Part shown: in pieces, positions 12,501 to 22,550 of the stretch
Numbering within the stretch: the stretch's first letter is position 1
Layout of the letters: every line of letters begins with the position of its first letter
DNA from: Muricea muricata
Taxonomy: Eukaryota > Cnidaria > Anthozoa > Malacalcyonacea > Plexauridae
Assembly (NCBI GenBank): GCA_963855995.1
Contig: OY979717.1
Coordinates: 68,990,354 to 69,054,353 of the forward strand
DNA: 64,000 nt
Direction: 5' to 3'
Program-made: the position numbers and the translations under genes
The notes under the pieces: model-generated
What the model saw: only the letters and a program-made list of their open reading frames with translations
Database searches by the model: none
What the model was told of the DNA's origin: nothing

Positions 12501-15500
12501 TCTGCAGTTTGTCTGCCAAGCTGGGAAAACATGCAGGCGTTGACGCCTTGGCTAAACCTCTACTCAAGTTCTTGATAAAATAATTAGATACATAAAGGTC
12601 TGCCTTTGGCATCAGTAGATGACAAGACTTTCGCGTCTTTTAAAAAATGAAATCGTAGGTATTTCGGATTCACAGTAAATGGATGATAATGTGCCGAGAA
12701 AATCCGCTCACTTCAGAGTAAAGAAGCTAAAAAACTAAACTGAACAGGGTTTGACATGGGTTTGTCAGTTTTAGATGCATAGGTAAAGTTCAGCGAATAT
12801 CTGAAAAAAAGTTATGCATAATAATACACACTGTAAGATATGCTTTGAAAGACATTTTAAGGTTATTAAACACTTATACAAAAAGAATAATACAGAAATT
12901 TTTTCTCAGCAAGGGACCCCCCCCCCCCCGGTTAAAGGTCCACATCAATGTTCTCACCGGAAAAAGACGAAATATAGGTGATCTTCTGGCGTGGAAACCT
13001 TTTTCCTTGGTGTAGAATGGAAATGGAACTTTAACATCGCTTAAAACTTGGGAACATAAAATGATGAGACCAACAGTCCTATAGAAAAAAGATGTTTCAA
13101 TGTTACTAAGGATAGATGGACTGATATCTAATACGTATCATTACAAATTTTGGTTGGACGTTGCGAGATTTACAATCTCATTCAGGCTTAATTTGATTGC
13201 CCAACCATTTACTAGATAGAAGAGACCTGGATCAGATTGATCTACCGTCTATTGCAATTTTAGCTCATTCCCCAACCCCATTCCTTCCCTCGTCGTAATT
13301 ACTGTTTTAATCTAGAGAATATCTTCTAACTGCATCAAATTCTACCTATTATTTTCCTATCGATGTTATACCCGTATATAATCAGCTACTTTTTTCTCGG
13401 GGTAACGTTTTTCTCTACCATATCAACTACCATATCGTTGTCTTGATACCACGGTTAAAAATGCACATAAATTAGCTAACTTTCATAACCGTGACGAAAG
13501 TGAGTAAAAGTGCCATGTATGGCACTTACAAAGTGTGTAAAAAACTCGGCTAGCGCCTTGACACACTTTTTGGCGTTTTATACGCCTGCAATAAATGCTT
13601 TCGTTTGTTTTATACCACACATATGCCAGTTACTATGTGAAGATATTCTACGCAACTCCAAGTATTTTAGCAATTTATGTATAATTACACAATAGAGGAT
13701 TAACCAGAAGGTTCACTCTATATAAATCACTAGTCACGCTTGGGGCGCTCGTTCCAGTGCCCTAAACAAGTGGTGTGTTTTTTTTCTCCATCCTCCACAC
13801 TGACGTTTGATCACTTTCACAATTTTTAATTTGAAAAATTTGTGCAGGTAGACGCTTTCTGTTGCTATGGTTAGAATTACGGTTAGAATTAGAGAGAATT
13901 TACAATCTATTTCAAAGGATCTTTAATGTTGAAAAATAGCATTACCTCCGTTTGAATGATGGAAACAAGTAGCGAACTGTACTACACTGGTTTAGCTCGA
14001 TATGAATGGTGAACTTTCTTGTTAATTCTATTCTGTGGTGTACCGTAATCTCTTTATTTAGCCCATCCTTTTAAATAAGCCCCCCCCCCTCTCTAATAAG
14101 CTTCCCTTTCGAGTGAAAAAAAAATGAAATGAGCCGCCCCTTTCTAATAAGCCCCCCCCCCCATAATATATATATACATATATTTGCTACCATGTATATT
14201 ATATGTTGTTTTATTGTTAATATAAACATCGTTGTTATATGATATATACTGTGTAATGACTTTGAGTTTATTGATACGATACAGAACTTACAAAAAAGAA
14301 ATCCCCCAATGACTTCCTGGAAGAAAAGAATAGATTAGCAACTTCATTTTACAACGGTAACACGTGACATTAATCGGGATACTTTTACCGAGTGGCCGTG
14401 GGATGTCCTATACTGTATTTGTTGATTTCGAAGAGGAAGGAAAGCCGAAGTATTCGGAGAAAAGCCTTGCAGCACAGGCGAGATGACTAGCGAGAATTCA
14501 ACTCTCATGAAATGCCACACTAGACTCGATGAGAGGCTAGTACAACGCACGACCCGCCTGCGCCATCCGTGCTTTGCAAAGAACATATTGATATCAGCGT
14601 AATTACATAATTTCCAAGTTACAGCTGTTTTTAAAAACCGCATAATAATATTTCAAGACCTTAAACAAAATACTTGCCTGCATTGACAAGACACACATTA
14701 ATCAAGGACAATCCAACGAGCGCTATGGTAGGGGCAATAGTTACAGGACCAATAAAACGTAAGAAAAATCCAACGAATCCACTGAAACCAATCACAACTT
14801 GAATTATGGAGGACACCATGATGGCTCCTTGGATCTAAAAATGTCCAAAGGAAGTGCCTTTAAATATGAACAGTGCTGTGGCACACTCCTAGGATGATGA
14901 TGATGATAATAGATAATTAATTTGATATACGCGGCAGCCAATGACTCCGAAATCCCTGGGTAACATGTTGTTTAGCAATTTTAATCTGAAAGTTATGTGT
15001 CCGACATCAATTCATCAAGTCTTTACTGTTAACACAATAATAATACTTCTTATGTAAAATTGTTCGGCATATAGAGGAACCTAGCAGTGCACTGCTTCGT
15101 ATCTAGATATTTCGGTCGGAATACTTGCATCAGCTCAGTTCCCATGCGAATAAATACAAAAATCCAGTTACATATAGAGTTACATACATAGTCATTTTAT
15201 ACCCTAACAAGCTTAAAACAAATTACAGAATTACCTCACGAATTCGAATTTTCCATATTCCATCATATGTTGAATTTTTAGGATCTGTGGATCAGTTAAA
15301 AAATATGTATGTTCTCTATAAAGTCGTTATTACACTCAGGAAAACAAAAGACGTGGAACTTACCATTCTCCATTTCTTTAGGACATTTAAAATCAGGTAA
15401 AGATAAAATAGCAAACGTTGGTACAAGATACGAGAAAGTGCTGCCTTGGACAATCGGAAGCCTAAAGGATATGGGGAGAATGTGTGAAACATACATGGCT

Positions 15501-17917
15501 CTGAGAAAATGTACGAAACATAATAACAGTTTAATTTTCAGCCCCTTTACAGTATACTGTAGCTTTACATCTGCAAGCATTTAAAGAACATTAAAATATA
15601 GTATGCTTGTAGTTAAATTAAATATGAACTATTAATAAATGTACATTTAAACTTCACAACAATTTGTCAGCTCTAACGCAAAATATTGGAAAAAAATTAT
15701 TTTTGAAAATGTTGAAATCTTTACATGTCTCTGGGCGTAAGCGATGCGAACAAGTCTGAGATATTGGATCCATAAACCATAATTCAAATTTTCGTAAGTT
15801 CATTCTTAGACGTTTATGATGTAATTATATTTACAAGCGAGCTGCATTGATATTCATAAAAACTAAGTTATATTTGTTAATTGTTTAAATGCTGTATATA
15901 TCTGCTGTTATTTTTTCATGCAAAAGAGAGAATCTGCGTGGTACTTCGATTTAAAAATAAAGAGAATGCGAGGGCGAAGGCCGAATCAATTATGCAGGTC
16001 CACTATATCCACCACATCTGGACGTTTTTATTGTTTGAATAAATCAACTACAAATTAAGATTGAAGGGTGTCAGACTGGCTAAGGGTGACAGACAGCACA
16101 GAATGAATACATGCATTAACATACCTATTTCCAAGACACGTCTGCAAGAGTGTAGCTATTCCACTTACGAAGAAGATAGTGCTGATAAGTTTTCCAGTAA
16201 CTACAGGATCATTTACACACAGTATTGGCGACATCAATATTGGCAAAGACACTGTTGCACCGAACATGGTTAAATAATGCTGTGAAGGATCAGTAATAGA
16301 ATTATTAAATTTTTTCATATGCCCTCAAAAATTCTTAAGAAAAAACGAAAACTTGACTGTATATACGTAGGGAAAGGTCACATTTTGTTTTACGACAAGA
16401 TGACCTGACCTAATTGCCAGCCCCCAGTTTTTATACGGAAATTTTCATTAAAGATACATGCGTTACAATTTGAGTTGAATGTCATTGAATGGTCGAGGCT
16501 TGTGTCACACATCTCACACGGCAGTGTGTGCAAAAAACTATCAATGTTCTACAATCGTTTCGCAAAATACTGAATCTTTCTGAGAGCCACGACATTCTAG
16601 TTTGGTATTATGTACACGGCCGGGTGGACCCGCGGGAGCCCTAACTAAATGGGAAACACCTTTCTCCATCCGGAGAGGATAAGGCAGAAAGGAATCGTCA
16701 GCGAGATCAGTCCCAGGGACGAAAATCTTGTGTCTTTTTTAGAAAGACAGAATCCGTAAATTCTGCCTCAAAAGCCAGGATGGGACATTTCAGAGACTCT
16801 GCATATATCTGATGTGGTATATCACAGGCTATATGTTCACTCTGCACAAAGGTAAGCGCTTCCGCTCTTCTCGCTAAATGGCAAATGACTCAATCGTACG
16901 AAAGAGCCTTCACAAATCTCTAAACCGGACGCCAGTGATACAACGTTACATCAAGCACTGCCTCGATATCGTTTTGTGTCGGGCCGCGAAACTTAAAAAC
17001 GATTTTCTTGAACTTGTCTATTTCAACAATATGCACACACGAAGTATGCGTAAATATTACTAATTACTAATTACTAAATTAAAATGATTATATTCATTAA
17101 TGTTCAGCACAAGAAGAGATCAGAGATGCGTTTCAAAATCCTTATTATATAAATAAAATATCTGTCTATCTACCATGCCGTGTCTTCATTTTAGATAATT
17201 AACAATTTTTCGCCAAAGGCGAGGTGATTATCGGGGAATATTTACCGAGACGAAGTCGATGTGAATATTCCCGGAAAATCCCCTCGCCTTCGGCGAATAA
17301 TTGTTTTAGTATTTTTACACAAGTTATTTTAATTTTGTTTATTTCTTTGTCCGTAATTTGTACAAAACGGTGGCTAGTTGCCATTTTGTAAACTTGTTTT
17401 TACATTTATATTCACTTATAGGTGAATACAAAGGAATGTCACGTCCTATTCGAACAATCGTAAACGTCGGATTTCTTATCTTCACTTGCGTAAAAATACT
17501 AATATATATTATTTGGACACATTGAGCATTTGGTTTCCAGCACTGGAAGCTCTATTTGTTTCCAGGCATTATAAATGATGATCTATAATCACATTTTTAG
17601 ATTCTTGTGGTGTAGTGACTTGTGATGACCTTAATTCGCAAGGGAAAAGTATAAACCGTTTAATTTTTGGTTTTAGTTCTTTTAAGCTAGACAATCGCAT
17701 GACAAATGTGTGTATATATTTACGTTTTTACACAAAGATTTTATTAAGTGACGTTCGTATTCCTATACTTCTGCTTGCATTGTAGCTCAAGTAGGTATGT
17801 TGAATAAATCGACATTACCTGGACACCCAACAATATAGCAATGTACCATGGTGGATTCTCGTCTATAAGGTAGCTCAAGCCAATGTCTTCGTTATCATTT
17901 TTATTATCATCTCTTGG
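6541..17917 (-). CDS. SLC23-type nucleobase/ascorbate transporter, copy A (11 exons, N-terminus not found)
   Basis: Multi-pass membrane transporter of the NAT/NCS2 (SLC23) family. Exons in coding order: 17819-17917, 16125-16279, 15364-15461, 15235-15284, 14678-14834, 14292-14316 (25 nt), 12958-13078, 11754-11895, 8556-8809, 7569-7842, 6541-6878 with stop. Every junction keeps phase, giving about 570 codons. Introns are GT-AG except the one after 14678, which starts GC. Hallmarks: [14 protein letters not shown] (first membrane segment), [29 protein letters not shown], the NAT signature [10 protein letters not shown], then VGSRRVVQ and [14 protein letters not shown]. The signature starts with Glu, as in nucleobase carriers; vertebrate ascorbate carriers have Pro. 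Family length is 570-650 residues, so one or two short 5' exons above 17917 are missing; promoter not seen. Transported substrate is inferred, not shown. Confidence 0.9.
6879..7568 (-). other. Last intron of SLC23 copy A
   Basis: This is the intron between the two 3'-most exons: donor GTAGAGAC just below 7569 and acceptor AG at 6879-6880. It is shared with copy B, with purine/pyrimidine-rich blocks, and B has a ~90-bp deletion relative to A. The 82-codon minus frame at 7105-7353 is disrupted in copy B and is not supported as a gene. Confidence 0.6.
8219..8400. mobile_element. MITE in an SLC23 copy A intron (AATAAACAG..GG.CCACT termini)
   Basis: The left end ATAAACAGAAGGACCACTT and right end TGGCCCTACTTTTTGTTT are imperfect inverted repeats. 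The same family lies in opposite orientation at 11938-12140 and at 53633-53840, with shared internal TGGCCAG and ACTGGCTATTCCGC blocks. In copy B the corresponding MITE is cut at 52587 by the 14-kb insertion. Confidence 0.55.
9113..11667. mobile_element. 2555-bp TA-target DNA element with CACAGCCAGAAACGC ends and palindromic subterminal repeats
   Basis: The ends are CACAGCCAGAAACGC and its reverse complement. Both are flanked by TA (9111-9112 and 11668-11669), and copy B shows the unoccupied site near 53362-53365 with a single TA. The termini hold many copies of a 13-bp perfect palindrome ACTTGCWGCAAGT or close variants: about 17 at 9131-9690 and about 8 at 11415-11655. A nested MITE occupies 10156-10528. 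No transposase was recognised; the interior has only short frames. TA target duplication and short inverted repeats are compatible with a non-autonomous Tc1/mariner-like element, but the family is not established. Confidence 0.8.
10156..10528. mobile_element. Nested 373-bp MITE with 7-bp target duplication
   Basis: The terminal inverted repeats are about 27 bp (CACAGATTACTATTATACC and onward). They are flanked by the direct repeat TCAAGGT at 10149-10155 and 10529-10535. The CA...TG ends with a 7-8 bp duplication suggest a hAT-type MITE. It sits inside the larger TA-target element and is therefore younger. Confidence 0.75.
11938..12140. mobile_element. MITE shared by both SLC23 copies
   Basis: The ends GAATAAACAGTAGGGCCACT and AGTGGCACTTCTGTTTATTTTC are inverted repeats. 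It is present at the same intron position in copy B (53633-53840), so it predates the gene duplication. It is non-coding. Confidence 0.55.
12253..12489. mobile_element. MITE present only in copy A, GGnCCGGTTGTTCGAAGC termini
   Basis: The inverted ends GGACCGGTTGTTCGAAGCCC and GGGCTTCGAACAACCGGCC lie next to GTTTAGC/GCTAAAC pairs. Copy B (about 53938-53945) reads directly across this site, so this is an insertion after the duplication. At most a 2-bp (CT) duplication is visible. It is non-coding. Confidence 0.65.
14292..14316 (-). CDS. 25-nt micro-exon of SLC23 copy A
   Basis: The segment is bounded by a CTTCCAG acceptor and a GTAAGTTC donor on the minus strand and encodes only SHWGISF plus split codons at each end. 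It is needed to join the upstream exon (ending ...VNA plus one base) in frame to the downstream exon ([12 protein letters not shown]). It supplies the family's conserved AGSHWGIS motif. It is part of the CDS at 6541-17917. The same micro-exon, with the same length and splice sites, is at 56074-56098 in copy B. Confidence 0.85.
14344..14643 (-). other. Conserved 99-codon ORF in the intron before the SLC23 micro-exon (copy A)
   Basis: An ATG-initiated 99-codon frame on the gene's own strand, between the GC donor at 14677 and the micro-exon at 14316. The copy-B equivalent (56126-56425) is full length and differs at about six bases; by my reading three are silent and three make two replacements (Leu to Gln, Asn to Asp). 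Intronic DNA nearby differs more, including large indels. There is no signal peptide, membrane segment or known motif. It could be an alternative exon, a regulatory segment or a chance frame in slowly diverging DNA. Confidence 0.3.
16350..17680. other. ~1.3 kb insertion specific to SLC23 copy A intron
   Basis: Copy B joins the two flanks directly near 58125. Apart from the palindromic MITE at 17207-17311, the insert has no feature I recognise. A 61-codon plus frame (16878-17063) lacks any domain or splice support. Confidence 0.55.
17207..17311. mobile_element. Palindromic ~105-bp MITE (cgaggtgatt family)
   Basis: The hairpin runs from ATTTTTCGCCAAAGGCGAGG to CCCTCGCCTTCGGCGAATAA around an inner GGGGAATATTTACC/GTGAATATTCCC stem. 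A related hairpin is at 28536-28640 and a degenerate relative at 4360-4480. It is non-coding. Confidence 0.65.
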
Positions 17918-18790
17918 CTTTAAAAGAAAAACAAGCGCAATGAACTTAGTGGGATAAGATTTGTAATTCACTCAAAACCAGGTAGAAACTCTGGGGTGGC
18001 GCATAAAATATTATTTTATTTTTAATCATATATCGCAATGTTTATATACAAAGATGTTTCTCATGCAAACATACTATTCAATATTTCAATGTTTTTATTT
18101 ATTATTAAGTTTATGTATAACAGCTGCCTAAAATGCATGGAGTGTACGTTAAGGGCGTCTTTCTAAGCAGGATACACGCGTGCACTGGACGATTGGACCC
18201 CCCTTTTTTTTGGGGGGGGGGGGCTGCTGGCAGTCTACAACTGTTTGAAATTCTCTCTATGGAGGTTTGTTCCAGAAAGGAATTCTGGGACAGGTAAAAG
18301 CGATGTTACATTATGTAAAATTGCAAAATTGAGCAAAATGGCAGGCAAGCGATGTATTACGATGAATTCAAGGAATTTCTCAAATTCATGAATAGTTAAC
18401 GAGCATTTTGACTAATAACATCATCTCATGGGCTTTCAAACACGGTAAAACATTGCATCAAACACTAGTGTTTGATCATCAAACACTAGTGCTTTATTTA
18501 TGTTAACTAGTTCAACAAAACGCAAGAAACGATTATTTATTTGCGCATAATTTCATTACACAATATATTGTTTTCACACATCATTAATTTTCGTCATCAT
18601 TAACGAGCACACTAGCTTCATTAGTTATTCGATATATCATTGACATGAACATTTATATACCCTTACAAAAACGAAGCATTCCACAATGAATCTCTCGGGG
18701 CTTCGCCCCTCGACATTCACTGTTTTCTCGTGTTTTGATACCGTGATCGAACACTCGAACTCGTTCTTGAAATAGTACTTCAAGCACTTC
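17918..18790. other. 5' flank or first intron of SLC23 copy A
   Basis: Similarity to copy B continues to about 18560 and then stops; that is the duplication boundary. The missing first exon(s) should be here or beyond. I could not fix a start codon with a matching donor. From 18560 to 18790 I see no feature. Confidence 0.4.
18455..18492. repeat. Double palindrome CAAACACTAGTGTTTG upstream of SLC23 copy A exons
   Basis: The segment holds the 16-bp perfect palindrome CAAACACTAGTGTTTG followed by ATCATCAAACACTAGTG. The identical arrangement is at 58955-58992, the equivalent position of copy B. It lies about 550-600 bp upstream of the first recognised exon, so it could be promoter or first-intron DNA. 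Confidence 0.45.
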
Positions 18791-20958
18791 AGTAGTATAG
18801 TAGGAGGTTTTCAACCCCCTTTTTTGAGGGGGGCGCGAGGGTGCAGGAGGAGGCGCACACATATTGAGGGGGTGCACCCTCATTAGGATATCGTGCCCAA
18901 ACAGCGTACGTACACCCCGTGACGTACGCTATAGCTGCGCTCTGATTAGACGAACATCGTACGTACACCCATGACGTACGTACACCCCGTGACGTACACC
19001 CTGTACGTACGCTATAGCCGCGCTTTGTTTACATTGTCTGCATTCTTTCAACAATTACGGGTTTCATATTTCATATGTCGTGTTTGTGTTGTGTAATATA
19101 GTCTAGCTATTATGTGTCGCGTTATATGACCGTGTATTTTGTCTGGTTATTTTGTCGCACAGTATTCTATTGTCGCACAGTATTGTTTACGATATCTTCG
19201 GATACTATTCAGAATATGTTTAGTACCTTAGTAAAAAACTTAAAGAAAGAAATACAGGCGATATTTTGCGAGTAAGAAGGATTTATATCGTCATTTTAGT
19301 ATATGCAACATAACAGGCTCTATCACTATTGCATCATGTAGTTATGTGGCAAGAGATGGTTAAAGCAGACCAGACTTGAAGTATCCAGAGTCATCGGCGA
19401 TGCACAGAGACTACTTTGAAACAATGTAAATCATAAGAACTGCTCATAACAACTCTTAAGCACATCCTGATATACTCATGCGATCCGAATTATTGGGATT
19501 GGACTAGCATGGGCTTGGGTTCGTTTTGCTGCGACGGGACTTCCGGGACCTGATTTGTCCCTCCACGGGACTTTTTGTCCCCCCACGGGACTTTTGTCAA
19601 GAAATAAATCTTTATGAGCACATGCTCAAAGAGCATGAGCACTTGCTCATACGCTCACAATTGCTCATAAGCACTTGCTCATTTGCTCATAAGGTAGATT
19701 TATATACAATGTTTGCGAAACAATATTTGATATGTAGCCATTTTGAGGAGGAGGAAAATGATGAGGAGGAGGAGGAGGAAAAGGAGGAGGAGGAGGAAAA
19801 GGAGGAGGAGGAGGAAAAGGAAAACGAGGACAAGGAGGAGGAGGAGGAGAAGGTGTTGGAAGAGAAGGAGGAGGAGGAATAGGAGGAGCAAGAGCAAAAG
19901 CAGGAGCAGGAGGATAAGGAGGAGGAGGAGGAAGAGGATGAAGAGGAGGAGGAGGAGGAGGAAAAGGAGGATGAGGAACAGGAGGATGAAGAAGAGGAGG
20001 CGGAAAAGGAAGAGGAGGAGAAAGAGGAGGAGAAAGAGGAGGAGGAAGAGGAGGAGGAAGAGGCTACATATCAAACATTGTTTCACAAACATACATCAAT
20101 CTACCTTATGAGCAAATGAGTAAGTGCTCATGAGCAATTGTGAGCGTATGAGCAAGTGCTCATGCTCTTTGAGCACGTGCTCATAAAGATTTATTTCTTG
20201 ACAAAAGTCCCGTGGAGGGACAAAAAGTCCCGTGGAGGGACAAATCAGGTCCCGAGAGTCCCGTCGCAGCAAAACGAACCCAAGCCCATGCTAGTCCAAT
20301 CCCAATAATTCGGATCGCATGAGTATATCAGGATGTGCTTAAGAGTTGTTATGAGCAGTTCTTATGATTTACATTGTTTCAAAGTAGTCTCTGTGCATCG
20401 CCGATGACTCTGGATACTTCAAGTCTTGCCTGCTTTAACCATCTCTTGCCACATAACTACATGATGCAATAGTGATAGAGCCTGTTATGTTGCATATACT
20501 AAAATGACGATATAAATCCTTCTTACTCGCAAAATATCACCTGTATTTCTTTCTTTAAGTTTTTTACTAAGGTACTAAACATATTCTGAATAGTATCCGA
20601 AGATATCGTAAACAATACTGTGGGACAATACTTTGCGACAAAATAACCAGACAAAATACACGGTCATATAACGCGACACATAATAGCTAGACTATATTAC
20701 ACAACACAAACACAACATATGAAATATGAAACCCGTAATTGTTGAAAGAATGCAGACAATGTAAACAAAGCGTGGCTATAGCGTACGTACAGGGTGTACG
20801 TCACGGGGTGTACGTACGTCACGGGGTGTACGTACGATGTTTGACCAATCAGGGCACGATATTCTAATGAGGGTGCGCCCCCTCAATACGTGTCCGCCCC
20901 CTCCTGCACTCTCGCGCCCCCTCAAAAAAGGGGGTTGAAAACCTCCTACTATACTACT
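18791..20958. mobile_element. 2.17-kb foldback element with ~950-bp arms and AGT...ACT ends (Polinton-like termini)
   Basis: The arms 18791-19740 and about 20075-20958 are near-perfect reverse complements. The ends are AGTAGTATAGTAGGAGG and CCTCCTACTATACTACT. Flanking hexamers CACTTC (18785-18790) and CACGTC (20959-20964) match at five of six bases. Each arm carries GTACGTACACCCCGTGACG-type tandem motifs. The core is a purine-only microsatellite. AGT...ACT ends, very long inverted repeats and 6-bp duplications are features of Polinton/Maverick elements. No polymerase, integrase, ATPase or capsid gene is present, so at most this is a non-autonomous derivative; the assignment is inference. Confidence 0.6.
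19745..20068 (+). repeat. Purine-only (GAGGAGGA)n tract at the foldback centre
   Basis: About 320 bases of GAG/GGA/AAG triplets with almost no pyrimidines on the plus strand. Three frames stay open here (Glu-, Arg/Lys- and Leu-rich on the other strand). These are compositional artefacts. A purine tract of this length at the loop of an inverted repeat can adopt triplex or other non-B structure. Confidence 0.9.
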
Positions 20959-20964
20959 CACGTC

Positions 20965-21488
20965 TTTACAATTCAAGCACTTTCAAGACTAATTTGAATT
21001 TTTGTTCAATACGTTCAAATTTTGTACGAACTTTGTACAATGTAAAACTCGACGATTTTCAATTCCAATTTGCATTTTTCATATTTTCAAGATCGATTAA
21101 ATGTCTTTAACCAACAGAATTTTGCCCGCTAGGAGATAGGATTTTTCACCAGGTTTTAGTCTGGTAGCCCATTTATATAAAGCGCCCAGTTTCATAATAG
21201 TTTTCGATTGGACCTGGTAGTATCTCGCTTCGCCCAGTGCCTGCATGGTCACGCGTATAGCTATTCTTGGGTTTCACGTGACGTCATAAATTTCACTGGG
21301 GGTCAACTCCAAATCGATACACAGTCAGTGGAGAGAAATAATTTTTCACTGCATGTGTTGAACTTTTGTTTGGCAGCAAATATGTGCAATTTCGTGAGAT
21401 TCGTTCACTCCAGTACAGTATAATCATCAGTACATTTTGGGTTGACCCCCACTCAGATTTACTGCAACATGCCGCAGTGAAACCCATG
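20965..21488. other. Spacer between foldback and palindrome
   Basis: No gene recognised. Frames at 21208-21423 (plus) and 21293-21487 (minus) overlap on opposite strands and show no domain. Confidence 0.5.
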
Positions 21489-21551
21489 AATAGGAGACCT
21501 AGATTGCTGACGTATACCTAGCGGAGGTGGCGTCAACAAGAGAAATCCAAC

Positions 21552-21719
21552 ATGGCGGAACAAGAGGGCACTTTGCCGTCCCTTTGTTTTGAAACTTATC
21601 TGATCAAGTTTTATGGGAAGGAGAAACATAACGCAAAGATTTTAAGCATATATCTGAGTGAATTTGATGAAAAGTTGCAAAATTATTCATCGATAAAAGT
21701 TCATGTGAAATGGTCTCTT
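21552..21719 (+). CDS. Possible 5' coding exon, unknown protein
   Basis: An ATG in a favourable AACATGG context starts a frame of 56 codons (MAEQEGTLPSLCFETYLIKF...) that runs into a strong GTGAGTTC donor after KWSLG. If unspliced, the frame stops at 21746. Charged and aromatic residues are mixed as in a real globular protein. In the opposite palindrome arm most of this exon is deleted. I do not recognise the family. Confidence 0.35.
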
Positions 21720-22550
21720 GGTGAGTTCGAGCGTTTCATTGCCTGAAATCCTCGCTATGTTGACAGATAGCCTCTTGAATGGTTTCCTATATTTGTAACA
21801 AGCATTCTGAAAACAATAGAGGAATAGTTTGAGAAATAATTGTCGTAATCGTATTCGTTCAGAACGTTCAAGACTATTACTATATTAGACATTTAGACTT
21901 GAGGTCACATGTTGTGTCCACCCGAGATGTTTAATCGATTTCATACACCTGCTTCTACAGACTGTCCGTGGACGAATAAATTTTCAGTTTTAATTGTTAA
22001 CTTGAGTGTCATTTCTGGCTTTCAACTCAAATGATATTATATATTACTCAGTTAACTGGCTAACTGCTATTAAATTTAAGTAATTTTAACACTACAAACT
22101 GCATTGTTGTATATTATTATAGGACATAACTATGGCGTACCGATACGGACAAAAATAGGAAAGCACTATACACACTATTAAAGGCATTATCAAAACACGA
22201 AGACGTCCAAATAATCTATCAAACGTCCACAAAATATATCAAACTGTAAAATCTAATATCAAATTCGCAAACAAAATATCAAAAAGCAATAAATTAATGA
22301 TAAACCGCCGCACACAATACGAAACAAACATATATAACTACCATAAAATTTTACAACAAAAATATAAAATAACAAACTTCCCAAAAAAATGCACACACAA
22401 GATATCAACCACCGCAAACACGATCACAAACTATGAAAGGAAGCGGAAGTAATCATTCGAAATTCAGAGGAAGTACATGCACCGGATCATCCGGATTATA
22501 AACATAGGAAACACGCTACTCTGACAATTTCGACCATATTTCGGGCCATT

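Noticed and set aside
16600..17063. Possible tRNA or small gene in the copy A-specific intron insertion
   Set aside because: No cloverleaf or internal A/B box arrangement could be confirmed by eye and the 61-codon frame has no domain.
19526..20111. Long Glu-rich, Arg/Lys-rich and Leu-rich frames on both strands
   Set aside because: All are readings of a purine-only microsatellite at the foldback centre; composition explains the open frames.
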